From NCBI GenBank assembly GCA_019752635.1, contig JAIELX010000008.1, positions 165,236 through 229,235 of the forward strand: a stretch of DNA of 64,000 bases. Reading direction: 5' to 3'. Shown here piece after piece: positions 53,800 through 62,595 of the stretch. The notes beneath the pieces were generated by a model. The model was given only the letters and a program-made list of their open reading frames with translations, did no database searches and was not told where the DNA came from. How positions within the stretch are numbered: position 1 is the first letter of the stretch; each line of letters starts with the position of its first letter. The stretch is from Candidatus Obscuribacterales bacterium (lineage in GTDB: Bacteria; Cyanobacteriota; Vampirovibrionia; Obscuribacterales; Obscuribacteraceae). The position numbers were made by a program, and so were the translations under genes.

Positions 53800-53833
53800 T
53801 GAGAAGGGATGACTCTTACGACACCCCTTCTCA
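53800..53833. terminator. Bidirectional terminator between convergent genes
   Basis: TGAGAAGGG (53800-53808) pairs perfectly with CCCTTCTCA (53825-53833), a 9-bp stem with a 16-base loop, midway between the Clp-N gene and the convergent VanW gene. An A-run precedes it (53791-53795), useful for the leftward direction. Confidence 0.6.
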
Positions 53834-53858
53834 CCGTCCATCACTTTGGGAGGAAAAC

Positions 53859-54497
53859 TTAGTGCGCCAGCATGTAATGATCGCGTGAGACAAACTGCGG
53901 CGTGCCCGGTCCCTTGCGAACAACCTCCACCACAATTTCGTCTTTGTTTCTGTTGCTAACCAGCGTTTGCAATGCACCGATTTGCACCTTATCGCTCTTG
54001 CGACCCAGAATCTTCAGTTTCAGCTGTGTCGGAGTCCACTCTGTAGCAATCTGAATAGGAGCCGGGTAAGGATTGCGAAACTTCAAATCAACCTGACCAT
54101 ACCACACCGTTGAATCCAGCCCGGGAGGCACCGACTTAATTGTCCGCGTATGCGCTGTGCGTTCGGTAACCGCACAGCCGCTCTCCAATGCCGATTGATA
54201 CAGCAACGACGATAACAAACAGATGCCTCCGCCGACGGTACTGGGACTTCCCGTTTCCAGATACGATGGCGCCGCGCGATAACCTCTGCCATCCGTTCGC
54301 GGACCTACGGTCCGATTGAAGGAGAATTCCTCCCCCGCCTTGATTACAAGGCCATTGAGCGACCGGGCGGCAATTCGTATATTTGATCGCTGGATTTTCG
54401 AGAGGTCGGTCAGTGAGCAATTCTTGCCGGCCAGCACATCGGAGAACGGGAAGGTAAGCGCAATTACCGCCACGGTAGCCAAAGGAATTAGAATCAT
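53859..54497 (-). CDS. VanW family exported protein
   Basis: The 212-residue protein has an N-terminal signal or anchor (MILIPLATVAVIALTF) and the VanW signature: RSLNGLVIKAGEEFSFN, VGPRTDGRGY, VGGGICLLSSLLYQ, then GLDSTVWYGQVDLKFRNPY. I prefer ATG 54497, with CGGAG seven bases upstream. An ATG at 54653, three bases after the macroglobulin stop, would add 52 unconserved residues across two GC-rich hairpins. VanW occurs in some glycopeptide-resistance clusters and near wall enzymes; its function is unknown. It lies downstream of the alpha-2-macroglobulin gene. Confidence 0.85.
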   Translation of the reverse strand: MILIPLATVAVIALTFPFSDVLAGKNCSLTDLSKIQRSNIRIAARSLNGLVIKAGEEFSFNRTVGPRTDGRGYRAAPSYLETGSPSTVGGGICLLSSLLYQSALESGCAVTERTAHTRTIKSVPPGLDSTVWYGQVDLKFRNPYPAPIQIATEWTPTQLKLKILGRKSDKVQIGALQTLVSNRNKDEIVVEVVRKGPGTPQFVSRDHYMLAH

Positions 54498-54522
54498 AGC
54501 GACTCCGGATGCAAAAGAATTC

Positions 54523-54563
54523 CCCGCTTCTCGGAGCGGGCCCCGGGCTCGCACGCCCGGGGC
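54523..54563 (-). other. Tandem GC-rich hairpins between macroglobulin and VanW genes
   Basis: Two adjacent stems occur: GCCCCGGGC/GCCCGGGGC (54540-54548 and 54555-54563, 6-base loop) and CCCGCT/AGCGGG (54523-54528 and 54535-54540, 6-base loop), sharing one base. Leftward they are followed by GAATTCTTTT, so they may terminate or attenuate macroglobulin transcription before VanW, or protect the transcript end. Confidence 0.5.
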
Positions 54564-54655
54564 TTCCCGGCAATTGCGTGCCTCACCTCCTCGGAGCAGG
54601 TCGGAAACCGTCCCCGGGGAGGTTCTGCGATCGCCATTCTCTGCGCTGTTCATAT

Positions 54656-57600
54656 TTACTCAAGCACCGTGATTTGGTCGGCAGTGGAGTATGCTCGCAC
54701 TTTGTCGGTGTACATGCCCTCCATGTAAACGGGGTTTAGTTGAAACTTGCCGGGCAGTTCCAGGCGAACCATTGTGTGAATCTCGTGCTTGCCGTTAGGT
54801 AATGACGTCACGAAGTACGCTATTTTGTCGTCTAGCACATCCTGGTGCGACCACCACCAGCTGCCGAATTCATCATCGGTATTTATCTCGGTCCCCTCAT
54901 TATCGCCGGAAGACAAATTTTCTCGCGGGTCGCTCGACACAACTTCGGCGCCACTGGGAAGCGCCGCTTCCATCATGATGTAGGGCACAGATAACGGTGC
55001 GTCAACGAACAATTTCATCAAGAGAGTCTCACCGGCTTTGACCTTTCCATCCTTGATCGGTTCTTGCTTAAAGGTAACATTACCGTCAGCATCCGGTTTG
55101 GAAGCAACAAGTCTGAGAAACTCACGGCGTATGTTCAATCCATCCGGCATTCCCTGAACCAATGAGGTGTCACCAGGTTTTAAGGTTTTGTAGTAGCTCT
55201 GGGTAACGGTCCAGTACAAGCGCCCCTTTCCAAATTTATGGACAGAAGGCTTAGCTGTTCCAGGTTTCAGAGCCACATTCATGGTCTGTTCAGGGCGAAA
55301 CATCGAAGACTTAGTGAATCCGAAATTCAAGTTGCGCTTATCAGCGAAAGCAACGTCGGTTTGGAAATCCGTAAGAACACCATCCTCACCCGTTCGCGAA
55401 GCTCGAACAATTTCGTCCTCTGTGAAGGCGCGGAATACTTCCGCCGTTGTTTTGGTGTTACCCCATCCATCCTTGCCGCGCTCTAGCGAAATCCATCGCT
55501 TAATCGATTCAAGGCGAGGCGTATTCGCCGGTTCCATCACCAGGCAGGCTCTCAGAGCCAATGCAGTTGTTTCCACGCCGGTGTAGCGATAGCTATTGTA
55601 ATAGTAGAAGTGTTTCTTATCCGGAGCCAGCTTCTCGTACATGGCATTGGTGCGCTCCCAGTTAAGCGTGCCACCACTTTGGTCGTCGACAACGTTTGCA
55701 AGCGTAATCAAGCGCTCGTAGCTTTTCTGTGCAAGTGCTGTATCGCCTTGAGTCTTCAATGCCATGGTCAGATACGCCAGGGCTTCGGGTGCAAGCTTGT
55801 TGCGCAGCGCATCACTGCAGAGGAAAGACTTCACTTCCGGAGACATCTTCTCTTTGTACAGAGTCAGAACATAACTAGACTTCGCCAGATCGTTGATCAA
55901 CTCACTTTCGGACCACAAATCCTTCTTCTTCAGTGGATCTGTAAGCTGGCTCACGGCGTTCTTGTGGTTAACTTTGATCCAACTAACGCCCTGACCGCTC
56001 TCGTCCGCGTCAACGTTGTAGCCGCAATCTTCCAGCAAATGAAATCCTTCCAGAACTATGGAGGTTAGGTAAAGATTGCTCTCATCGTGAGGCCACCAGC
56101 CCCAGCCGCCGTCGCTATGATGATAGCTGCGCAGCTTCTCCATTGCCATTTCGTAAACCTTGCTGAATTTCTCCGAATCTTTTCGATCCAGCGGAGCTCC
56201 GAGCTTGCGATTAATCTGCATTGCCACCACGGCCGGCATCAACCGACTCATGGTCTGTTCAGTACAACCATAGGGATACTCTATTAACGAGCTAAAATTG
56301 CCCAGCACTGGACCGAGCGAGCTCGACGCGAAGCTGACCGTTGTCTTGACCGAACCCGCCGATGCATCGGATGGATACTCCACCGGCAAAGTCGCGGTAA
56401 CGTCATCGGCATCGAGATAGCCGCTTCGCGAAACGAAAACCGGTACGCCCAGAGGCCGGACAGGAAGCTTCACTTCCATGGCGTCGCCTTCGGTTTGACC
56501 AATGGCTTTCACGTTGACGATGCCGGTACCGGCAGCGACAATCTTGGTTGGCCAGGAGACGCGCGCCGCTTTTTCGGGCTCTACGTGTACCTTGTCTTGC
56601 AGGCCTTTGTTCAGTATTTGAAACTCTTTGGAGGCATCGAGCGTAAGTGTAATGTCCTGAGCAACATCGGAATAATTGTGCACAATTGCTGAGATCAGCC
56701 CCTCATCGCCTTGGCAGAAGAATCGCGGCAGCGCCAGACGAACGATGAGGTCCTGAGTGGACACTATCTTCTGAATAGCCGACCCGACTTTGGTATCGGT
56801 TGTGACACCACGCACGGTAGCTCGCCAAGTCGTCAAATTGTCCGGCAATTTCACTTTGGCAGTAACAAGCCCCTGCTCGTCGGTTACCAGATTAGGCATC
56901 CAAATAGCAGTATCTTTGAAATCTTTGCGCACCTTCGGCTCAATCTTGTTTGGTCCCCCCGAGTTTTCCTCAGGGAAAGAGCACATTGTGCTGACCGCGT
57001 TCCCACGCTGGCTGTAGAAGAACTTGCGTATGTCCGCCACATATTCGGCTCGAATGGCGTAAATACTTTCATCGACTACTCCAAGCGAAAGTTCCGCTTT
57101 GGGAGCTGGTTTCCCGGCTGAGTCCGTTGCCTTGATCGTGTAAGTTACGGTGTCACCTGGTTTGTACTTAGGCTTGTCGGTTTTTACCTCCAGATTGAGG
57201 AAGTTGGTCTTGGGCGACACTTTAATCATCTGAGTCTGGCTGTAGAACTGGTGCTTGGCACCGACGAATGTGACTCCGACATAAACGTTCGGCGCAAACT
57301 GTTTTTCTACGGGAATCTCCACCATGCTCGCCGTAGCCTTCAAATCTATAACTTGATACTTATAGAGCTTCGGTCCTTCAAGAGTAACAATTGCCTGGGA
57401 GCCCTCCGAGCCAGTCACTGGTGCGGTAATCATGATCCTGGCCTTGTCGCCAGGCTCATACACCGGCTTATCCAGTTTCACCTGTAACGGTTCTTTCTTT
57501 GCGTCGTCAGCTCCAAGCACGTATGGATAGTTCTCACTTGCAATCCACAGACTGTCGGAAGTGGCGATGTTATGCCCTTCTGCATCCTTAGAAGTAGCGA

Positions 57601-59773
57601 CAATGTAATAAGTATCGGTTTCGTACTTGGCCTTCGTTTCAAAGCTCACCCGCCCTTCGCCCTTGGCGTCGGTATTCAGGGTGATTTCTTCCAGAATGTG
57701 AACGCCCTTGTATTCGTGCTTCACCCGATCCCAAACTCGACGCATGAGTTGCAGCCGAACAGGTACGTGGCTCATCGGTTGACCGGAATAGTCAATCGCA
57801 CTGAATTTGGACGAAATCGGTTGACCGGCATTAACCACATAACCAGCGGGATCGACGAAGAGAGCAAAGTCGCCTGCAGTTACGCTGACGCCAGCGGAAC
57901 TGAGCACACTCAGCCGACTGATATCGGTAACCTCGACATCAACCTTGTATCGGCGGTCAAGGAAGGCATCGCTGAAGACCGCATCGCGTTCCATTTCCAC
58001 CGGTTTGGTGTCGAACTGTACGATCGCTTCTCCGCTGTCGTCCGTCTCAACATAGCCTTCTGTGACATAATTTCCGCCGCCGGAGTAGTCCTCTCCCGAA
58101 TCACTGGATTCCCAATCATCAAAATAGGAATAGTAGTCCGGTCGGGGCTTCAATCTGTAGCGACTCGACCAGTCGGTACTGTTGTAGATTGAATACTTCA
58201 CTTTTGCGTGAGCAACCGGCGCACCGAAGTAGTATGTTGCCCTTACTCGCGCCCTGGCTTTGCCACCCGCGCTTACACGCTCTTCCAGAGGAATCACTTC
58301 CACTTTGTATTCGGGTTTGCGATACTGGTCTATCTCAACGCGCTCGTAATCCGCAGTGCCATCGGGATAGGTAAGAGTGATTTGATAGGCCCCGGTTTTG
58401 CCTTCCTTGGGCAAAGAAAGAATGCCATTGAAAGTTCCGAAGCTCGTCGTCTTAACCTTGCCGGACCAAATCTCTTGATTGTCCGGATCTTCAAATTTTA
58501 CTTGAACGTCTAAGCCACCACCGCGATTCTTGAATCCGTCAGGCTCGGTAGTTCGAGCGATTCCTTTGAAATAGACGGTCTGACCGAGACGATAGACGGG
58601 TCGATCAGTATAAAAGTAAGTCTTCTGAGCATCACCGCCACTACTGTAAGCGCTCATGCCACCATATGCATGATTTCCGCCGAGGAATCCGCACACCATA
58701 AGCGTGCCATTGAGCATTGAGCGATGATCAGGTTTGATGTTGAGCGTGACAAATCCATTCGCATCAGTCTTATACTTGCCGCGCGGAACAATAGTGTACG
58801 GTGACGGGGATTGACGATTGAGCATTTCAACGTCAACCCCCTTAAGCGGCTTGAGTGTATTCAAATCGATTGCACGCACCAGAACTTTTTCCGGATCTTG
58901 TTTAACGATAAGTCCCATGTCCGTGACTGAGAACCACAGCAATCCCCAATCAGTCTCGCCTTTGACATTCGCGGCTTCAACTACAGCGAAATAGTCGCCA
59001 GTCGACAAAGATTGATCAAATGCAAAATCTTCATGCGCCCAATCTTCGCTGTCCGGTCGAACAGTGCGTCGCCATTCCCGCACCGGCTTCATCTTGCCGA
59101 AAACTTCATAGCTGCGGTCTGTTGCATTGTAAGGCTTATAGATGCTTAGTTCGGGACTGATTTCGACACCAAGTACATCCATACCGTTATTCTCAGTCTT
59201 CATACTGATGAGGCTGAGCATATCCTTCCTATAGACGCGCGCGCGCACGCATGTGGCGTCCGAAGCGCTCACCCAGAAGGATGGGTTTTCCTTGGTCGTA
59301 AACACGTGCTTGTTGGATGCAACGCTAACACTGGGATGGCTGATCTCCAGCGAGACGGCGTCCGGCATTTCGGTTACCTTGCCTTCTTCAACGAAGATTC
59401 CGTTCTCATAGGCTGAGGAAAAGCCGGGCACTTTGACGCGCAGGGAATACTCACCTACGGGCAGACTATCAATCTTGAAATGCCCTGTCTTATCGACCCA
59501 AACCCCCCGCTCTTGTTCGGTGCCTCCGCGAGGACCGATCGCAATTGCGTAGACTTTGTTGTCTTTGATATTGTAGGAATAGAGATTGAAACCGTCCTGC
59601 TCCATGGCTATTCGACCGGCAAGAGACCCTGTCGGTTGGGCCAGACGGATGGTCGCCAACGCAAAAAACAGAAGAAGCAATACCACAAACTCCCAGGATA
59701 AAACCGGAGGCTTTTTCGTCGCTTCACCCGATGGTGGTGTCGCCTGTGGTGTGTTCGGCGTAGCGTCAGTCAT
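54656..59773 (-). CDS. Alpha-2-macroglobulin family protein with thioester
   Basis: The 1705-residue protein begins with one membrane helix (~27-45, FVVLLLLFFALATIRLA), so it is anchored with a large external part. A carboxypeptidase-regulatory-like beta domain (~45-120) precedes a series of macroglobulin beta domains (TDRPVYRLGQTVYFKG, DKPVYEPGDKARIMI, TDKPKYKPGDTVTYTI). The thioester motif is intact: C1170 in YGCTEQ. Then come the helical thioester domain (GGWGWWPHDE) and the C-terminal receptor-binding-like domain. Bacterial homologues trap proteases that breach the envelope. Its ATG overlaps the AMMECR1 gene's stop by eight bases, so the two are coupled. Slightly longer than E. coli YfhM. 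Confidence 0.95.
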   Translation of the reverse strand: MTDATPNTPQATPPSGEATKKPPVLSWEFVVLLLLFFALATIRLAQPTGSLAGRIAMEQDGFNLYSYNIKDNKVYAIAIGPRGGTEQERGVWVDKTGHFKIDSLPVGEYSLRVKVPGFSSAYENGIFVEEGKVTEMPDAVSLEISHPSVSVASNKHVFTTKENPSFWVSASDATCVRARVYRKDMLSLISMKTENNGMDVLGVEISPELSIYKPYNATDRSYEVFGKMKPVREWRRTVRPDSEDWAHEDFAFDQSLSTGDYFAVVEAANVKGETDWGLLWFSVTDMGLIVKQDPEKVLVRAIDLNTLKPLKGVDVEMLNRQSPSPYTIVPRGKYKTDANGFVTLNIKPDHRSMLNGTLMVCGFLGGNHAYGGMSAYSSGGDAQKTYFYTDRPVYRLGQTVYFKGIARTTEPDGFKNRGGGLDVQVKFEDPDNQEIWSGKVKTTSFGTFNGILSLPKEGKTGAYQITLTYPDGTADYERVEIDQYRKPEYKVEVIPLEERVSAGGKARARVRATYYFGAPVAHAKVKYSIYNSTDWSSRYRLKPRPDYYSYFDDWESSDSGEDYSGGGNYVTEGYVETDDSGEAIVQFDTKPVEMERDAVFSDAFLDRRYKVDVEVTDISRLSVLSSAGVSVTAGDFALFVDPAGYVVNAGQPISSKFSAIDYSGQPMSHVPVRLQLMRRVWDRVKHEYKGVHILEEITLNTDAKGEGRVSFETKAKYETDTYYIVATSKDAEGHNIATSDSLWIASENYPYVLGADDAKKEPLQVKLDKPVYEPGDKARIMITAPVTGSEGSQAIVTLEGPKLYKYQVIDLKATASMVEIPVEKQFAPNVYVGVTFVGAKHQFYSQTQMIKVSPKTNFLNLEVKTDKPKYKPGDTVTYTIKATDSAGKPAPKAELSLGVVDESIYAIRAEYVADIRKFFYSQRGNAVSTMCSFPEENSGGPNKIEPKVRKDFKDTAIWMPNLVTDEQGLVTAKVKLPDNLTTWRATVRGVTTDTKVGSAIQKIVSTQDLIVRLALPRFFCQGDEGLISAIVHNYSDVAQDITLTLDASKEFQILNKGLQDKVHVEPEKAARVSWPTKIVAAGTGIVNVKAIGQTEGDAMEVKLPVRPLGVPVFVSRSGYLDADDVTATLPVEYPSDASAGSVKTTVSFASSSLGPVLGNFSSLIEYPYGCTEQTMSRLMPAVVAMQINRKLGAPLDRKDSEKFSKVYEMAMEKLRSYHHSDGGWGWWPHDESNLYLTSIVLEGFHLLEDCGYNVDADESGQGVSWIKVNHKNAVSQLTDPLKKKDLWSESELINDLAKSSYVLTLYKEKMSPEVKSFLCSDALRNKLAPEALAYLTMALKTQGDTALAQKSYERLITLANVVDDQSGGTLNWERTNAMYEKLAPDKKHFYYYNSYRYTGVETTALALRACLVMEPANTPRLESIKRWISLERGKDGWGNTKTTAEVFRAFTEDEIVRASRTGEDGVLTDFQTDVAFADKRNLNFGFTKSSMFRPEQTMNVALKPGTAKPSVHKFGKGRLYWTVTQSYYKTLKPGDTSLVQGMPDGLNIRREFLRLVASKPDADGNVTFKQEPIKDGKVKAGETLLMKLFVDAPLSVPYIMMEAALPSGAEVVSSDPRENLSSGDNEGTEINTDDEFGSWWWSHQDVLDDKIAYFVTSLPNGKHEIHTMVRLELPGKFQLNPVYMEGMYTDKVRAYSTADQITVLE

Positions 59774-60416
59774 AGATGTCTGCCTTTAGTTTGTAAATTT
59801 GACAGGGTTCATTGGATAGAATGCCAGCTTTTAGCTTGGCCATGACGAGTTCGTAGTACGCGTCCGACGCCTCACCCGGAAGAATTACGCCGGATTTGCC
59901 GCCGGCGCGCACTAGAACGCCGTCTCGGAAGGGATTTACCATACTGATACTGGCAACTGGTTCAACGGCGCGCACGACCGTTACTTGCGGTTTCAGAAAT
60001 TTAGTTTCACCGGGCTTTATTGGCCTGTATCGATACTCCTTGCCTAAGGCACCCATCGTGGCGTACACGACGGACTTGCCAATTGAAGAATGCTGCGGGT
60101 GAATCGATCCCCAGCAGCCTCTCGTCTTGCCCTTTCGGCTCAGCGTCACAAATACTCCCGCTGGCTTTTGAAACTCGGGACGAACTTTTACGTTGTCCGC
60201 GTATTGGCGAATCATCTTGGCTGCGCCGGTCTTCCCCTCGAAATAGAGAGTCATGGTATGTTTCACGATGTCAGTAAGATTTTGTTCACGTTCGGCTGGC
60301 TTCGATTCCAGTGCAAATGCAGAGACCGGCGCAACAATTGACAAAATAGCGATGGAAAAGGCAGCTGTCACGGCGTTCCGCGGGCGAGTTATTAATCCAC
60401 TTACAGCATAAATCAT
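59766..60416 (-). CDS. Exported AMMECR1-domain protein
   Basis: The 216-residue protein has a signal peptide (residues ~1-35, AFSIAILSIVAPVSAFA) and an AMMECR1 domain: PAGVFVTLSRKGKTRGCWGS, VYATMGALGKEYRYRPI and GGKSGVILPGEA. The domain is usually cytoplasmic, in AMMECR1/Memo/radical-SAM sets or stand-alone, with no proven activity. An exported copy coupled to an alpha-2-macroglobulin suggests an envelope role. The conserved RGCxG-type motif is present, including its cysteine. Confidence 0.85.
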   Translation of the reverse strand: MIYAVSGLITRPRNAVTAAFSIAILSIVAPVSAFALESKPAEREQNLTDIVKHTMTLYFEGKTGAAKMIRQYADNVKVRPEFQKPAGVFVTLSRKGKTRGCWGSIHPQHSSIGKSVVYATMGALGKEYRYRPIKPGETKFLKPQVTVVRAVEPVASISMVNPFRDGVLVRAGGKSGVILPGEASDAYYELVMAKLKAGILSNEPCQIYKLKADIYD

Positions 60417-60595
60417 GTCGGACCCTATACACTTGAAGGGTGACTTTGGCGAGCTAACTATGATTGTGCGTCAGAGACGATAGGAGACAGTGAAGCTTGC
60501 GCAAAAAGCAGGTTAAATGACTGCAAGGAAACATTAAGCCAGTGGTAGCCACCGCAGGGTTAACTGTTTCAAACACTTCTAGTCTGTGAGGATTC

Positions 60596-61561
60596 GTGTC
60601 CAAGACTGCCAACGAAGTTAAAATGCCGGATAGACGGCATTTCATCAAATCACTTTTCGGGCTGGGTACCGCTCTGGACGTAGCCGAGGCGCCGGCTCAG
60701 GCTCAAACAAAATCCACCGCCACGGCTACGAAACCCGCACAGCAGACTGGTACCTTTCGCTTTTACTGGACGGATCTGCGCACGGGACAAGTCGGTTTCC
60801 CTTCCGGACAAGTCGTCGGAGCCGGAATGCCCGGTTCACTGATGAAGCTTGTAGCGGCAACGGCACTGCTTGAGTCTCGAATTTTGAAGTCGGAACAACA
60901 GTTTGAATGTCGCGGTACCTACGCCTGCGACAAGAACGAATCGGTGCACTGCCTCTATCCCCACGGCATAGTCGACCTGCCCCGCGCGATTGGTCTTTCC
61001 TGCAATATCTACTTTGCACAAGCAGCCGACAAGCTAAGTCCCGCAGTATTTCTTCGCTACGCGAAGGATTTCGGATTCAGCGCCCCCGTTGGCACGTTCC
61101 CGTCCGGTACCTTCCCATCCACTCCCCGGTATACAAGCTGGAAGTATGCGCTTGGACTAGCGCCGGACTTTCAACCGACTGCGCTGCAGATAATGCGCAT
61201 GTCGGCGCTGATTGCCAACCGCGGAAAGGTTCCTTATATGCATAGCGCCGAGGCACCCGATCCCGACGGAGCACCGTTTACTCTTCACCTGGAAGCAAAC
61301 ACCTTCGAGGTGCTTCGGCAGGGAATGGAAATTGCTTGCCGACAGGGGACAGGAAAGAAACTTGACCCTCTGAACACGATGCATATTGCGTTGAAGACCG
61401 GAACCACTCCGCACGGAAAAGCATTTCAATCCTGGGTGACAGGTTACTTCCCCTGGAAGAATCCGCGCTACGCTTTTTGTTTGCGATCACAAGCTGGAAC
61501 CAGTTACGACCAAGCCATTCCTGCATTGAAAAAGTTCCTGTTCGGAACCAAGTGGCCGTAA
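60596..61561 (+). CDS. Stand-alone penicillin-binding transpeptidase domain, Tat-type signal
   Basis: The 321-residue protein has a twin-arginine-like start (PDRRHFIKSLFGLGTAL) and a transpeptidase domain with all three active-site motifs: S81-K84 (GSLMK), S135-N137 (SCN) and K267-G269 (KTG). There is no glycosyltransferase and no class B pedestal domain, so it is minimal. The GTG start has GAGG six bases upstream. It is divergent from the AMMECR1/macroglobulin/VanW genes across 179 bp. In proteobacteria YfhM-type macroglobulins pair with PBP1C, which supports a shared role here. Confidence 0.9.
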   Translation: MSKTANEVKMPDRRHFIKSLFGLGTALDVAEAPAQAQTKSTATATKPAQQTGTFRFYWTDLRTGQVGFPSGQVVGAGMPGSLMKLVAATALLESRILKSEQQFECRGTYACDKNESVHCLYPHGIVDLPRAIGLSCNIYFAQAADKLSPAVFLRYAKDFGFSAPVGTFPSGTFPSTPRYTSWKYALGLAPDFQPTALQIMRMSALIANRGKVPYMHSAEAPDPDGAPFTLHLEANTFEVLRQGMEIACRQGTGKKLDPLNTMHIALKTGTTPHGKAFQSWVTGYFPWKNPRYAFCLRSQAGTSYDQAIPALKKFLFGTKWP

Positions 61562-61620
61562 GGATAAGCTAGCGGGACTCCTGCGACTAACAATGAGACC
61601 ACGCCGGTCGGATTCAACCG

Positions 61621-62385
61621 CTACTTAGGTATTGGCCAGCGAAAGCTGCGGTAGAGAGCGCCGAAGAAGACCACGATTAAGAAGAGACCGGACAGCACCA
61701 CCGCAATCTCTTTAGTATCGGCGGACAGCGGCGCACCGATCAAAGTCAGCAAGTCAAAGAGCATCTTGCCGCCATCCACCATCGGAAGAGGGAGAATGTT
61801 GAGGATGAATTCGCTAAGCGCAGTTGAGAATAGAATTCTTGAACAAAGTGACCAGCTGCTAAATGCTGCAAATGGAATTTCGAAGAAAGTCAGGTAGTCG
61901 GCTTTGTCATTGTTGGTTCGCATATTGCCAAAAGTCGCCAGCGCAATGAGCGCGCGCACGATATCCCCGGAGAAAGAGCGGCACAGTCTCTGCGATTCAA
62001 GAAGCCTTGCATTCCCTCCAGTAATCAACGTACCCAAGACTAGCGCGATAAACAAACTGGCGACTGGTCCGGCAGCAAGAACCGCAAGACGGCCAATCAG
62101 CAGATTCCGACTTTGCGGCATTAGCAAATTTTCTGCCATAAGTTCATTGACTTGTACTCCGCCACCTATGAGTAGAGGCGACAGCACAAACTGCGTCCCC
62201 CCGATTGTGAATAGCGAGTACTGCTGCACACCGTGACCAATTCTGAACACCGGCGCATGAAAACCGACTAGCTTTGCCACAAGCCAATGACCACACTCAT
62301 GGCCCAGAATCAGAATCAGATAACACAAAGGCGCGACAATCAGCAAAAACGGCGAAATCTCATACTTCCAGATTTTCAGTTTCAC
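61621..62385 (-). CDS. M50 family intramembrane metalloprotease
   Basis: The 254-residue protein has about six helices with the zinc site HECGH (ILGHECGHWLVAK, in the first helix) and the second motif NILPLPMVDGGKM in a later helix. That combination defines site-2 proteases. No PDZ domain is present, so it resembles compact members. The substrate is unknown; envelope stress or sigma regulators are common targets. The start is a GTG. Confidence 0.88.
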   Translation of the reverse strand: MKLKIWKYEISPFLLIVAPLCYLILILGHECGHWLVAKLVGFHAPVFRIGHGVQQYSLFTIGGTQFVLSPLLIGGGVQVNELMAENLLMPQSRNLLIGRLAVLAAGPVASLFIALVLGTLITGGNARLLESQRLCRSFSGDIVRALIALATFGNMRTNNDKADYLTFFEIPFAAFSSWSLCSRILFSTALSEFILNILPLPMVDGGKMLFDLLTLIGAPLSADTKEIAVVLSGLFLIVVFFGALYRSFRWPIPK

Positions 62386-62595
62386 TGTTGCCCTTCGCGA
62401 TTGCCGCCATCAATATGATCACATTTGGCTACATGATTTGCAATCGAGTCAAATGCAGACCAAATTGCAAATTGTTTTGGTGATCACAGGTCGATTACAT
62501 CTCTCTGCTAACTTGGAGATCGAAGCACCATAAACCAAAAGTGCGTCGCCACAGTGTCAAGTCGCAACACCGTGCGGTCGTCAAAAGGATACCCA

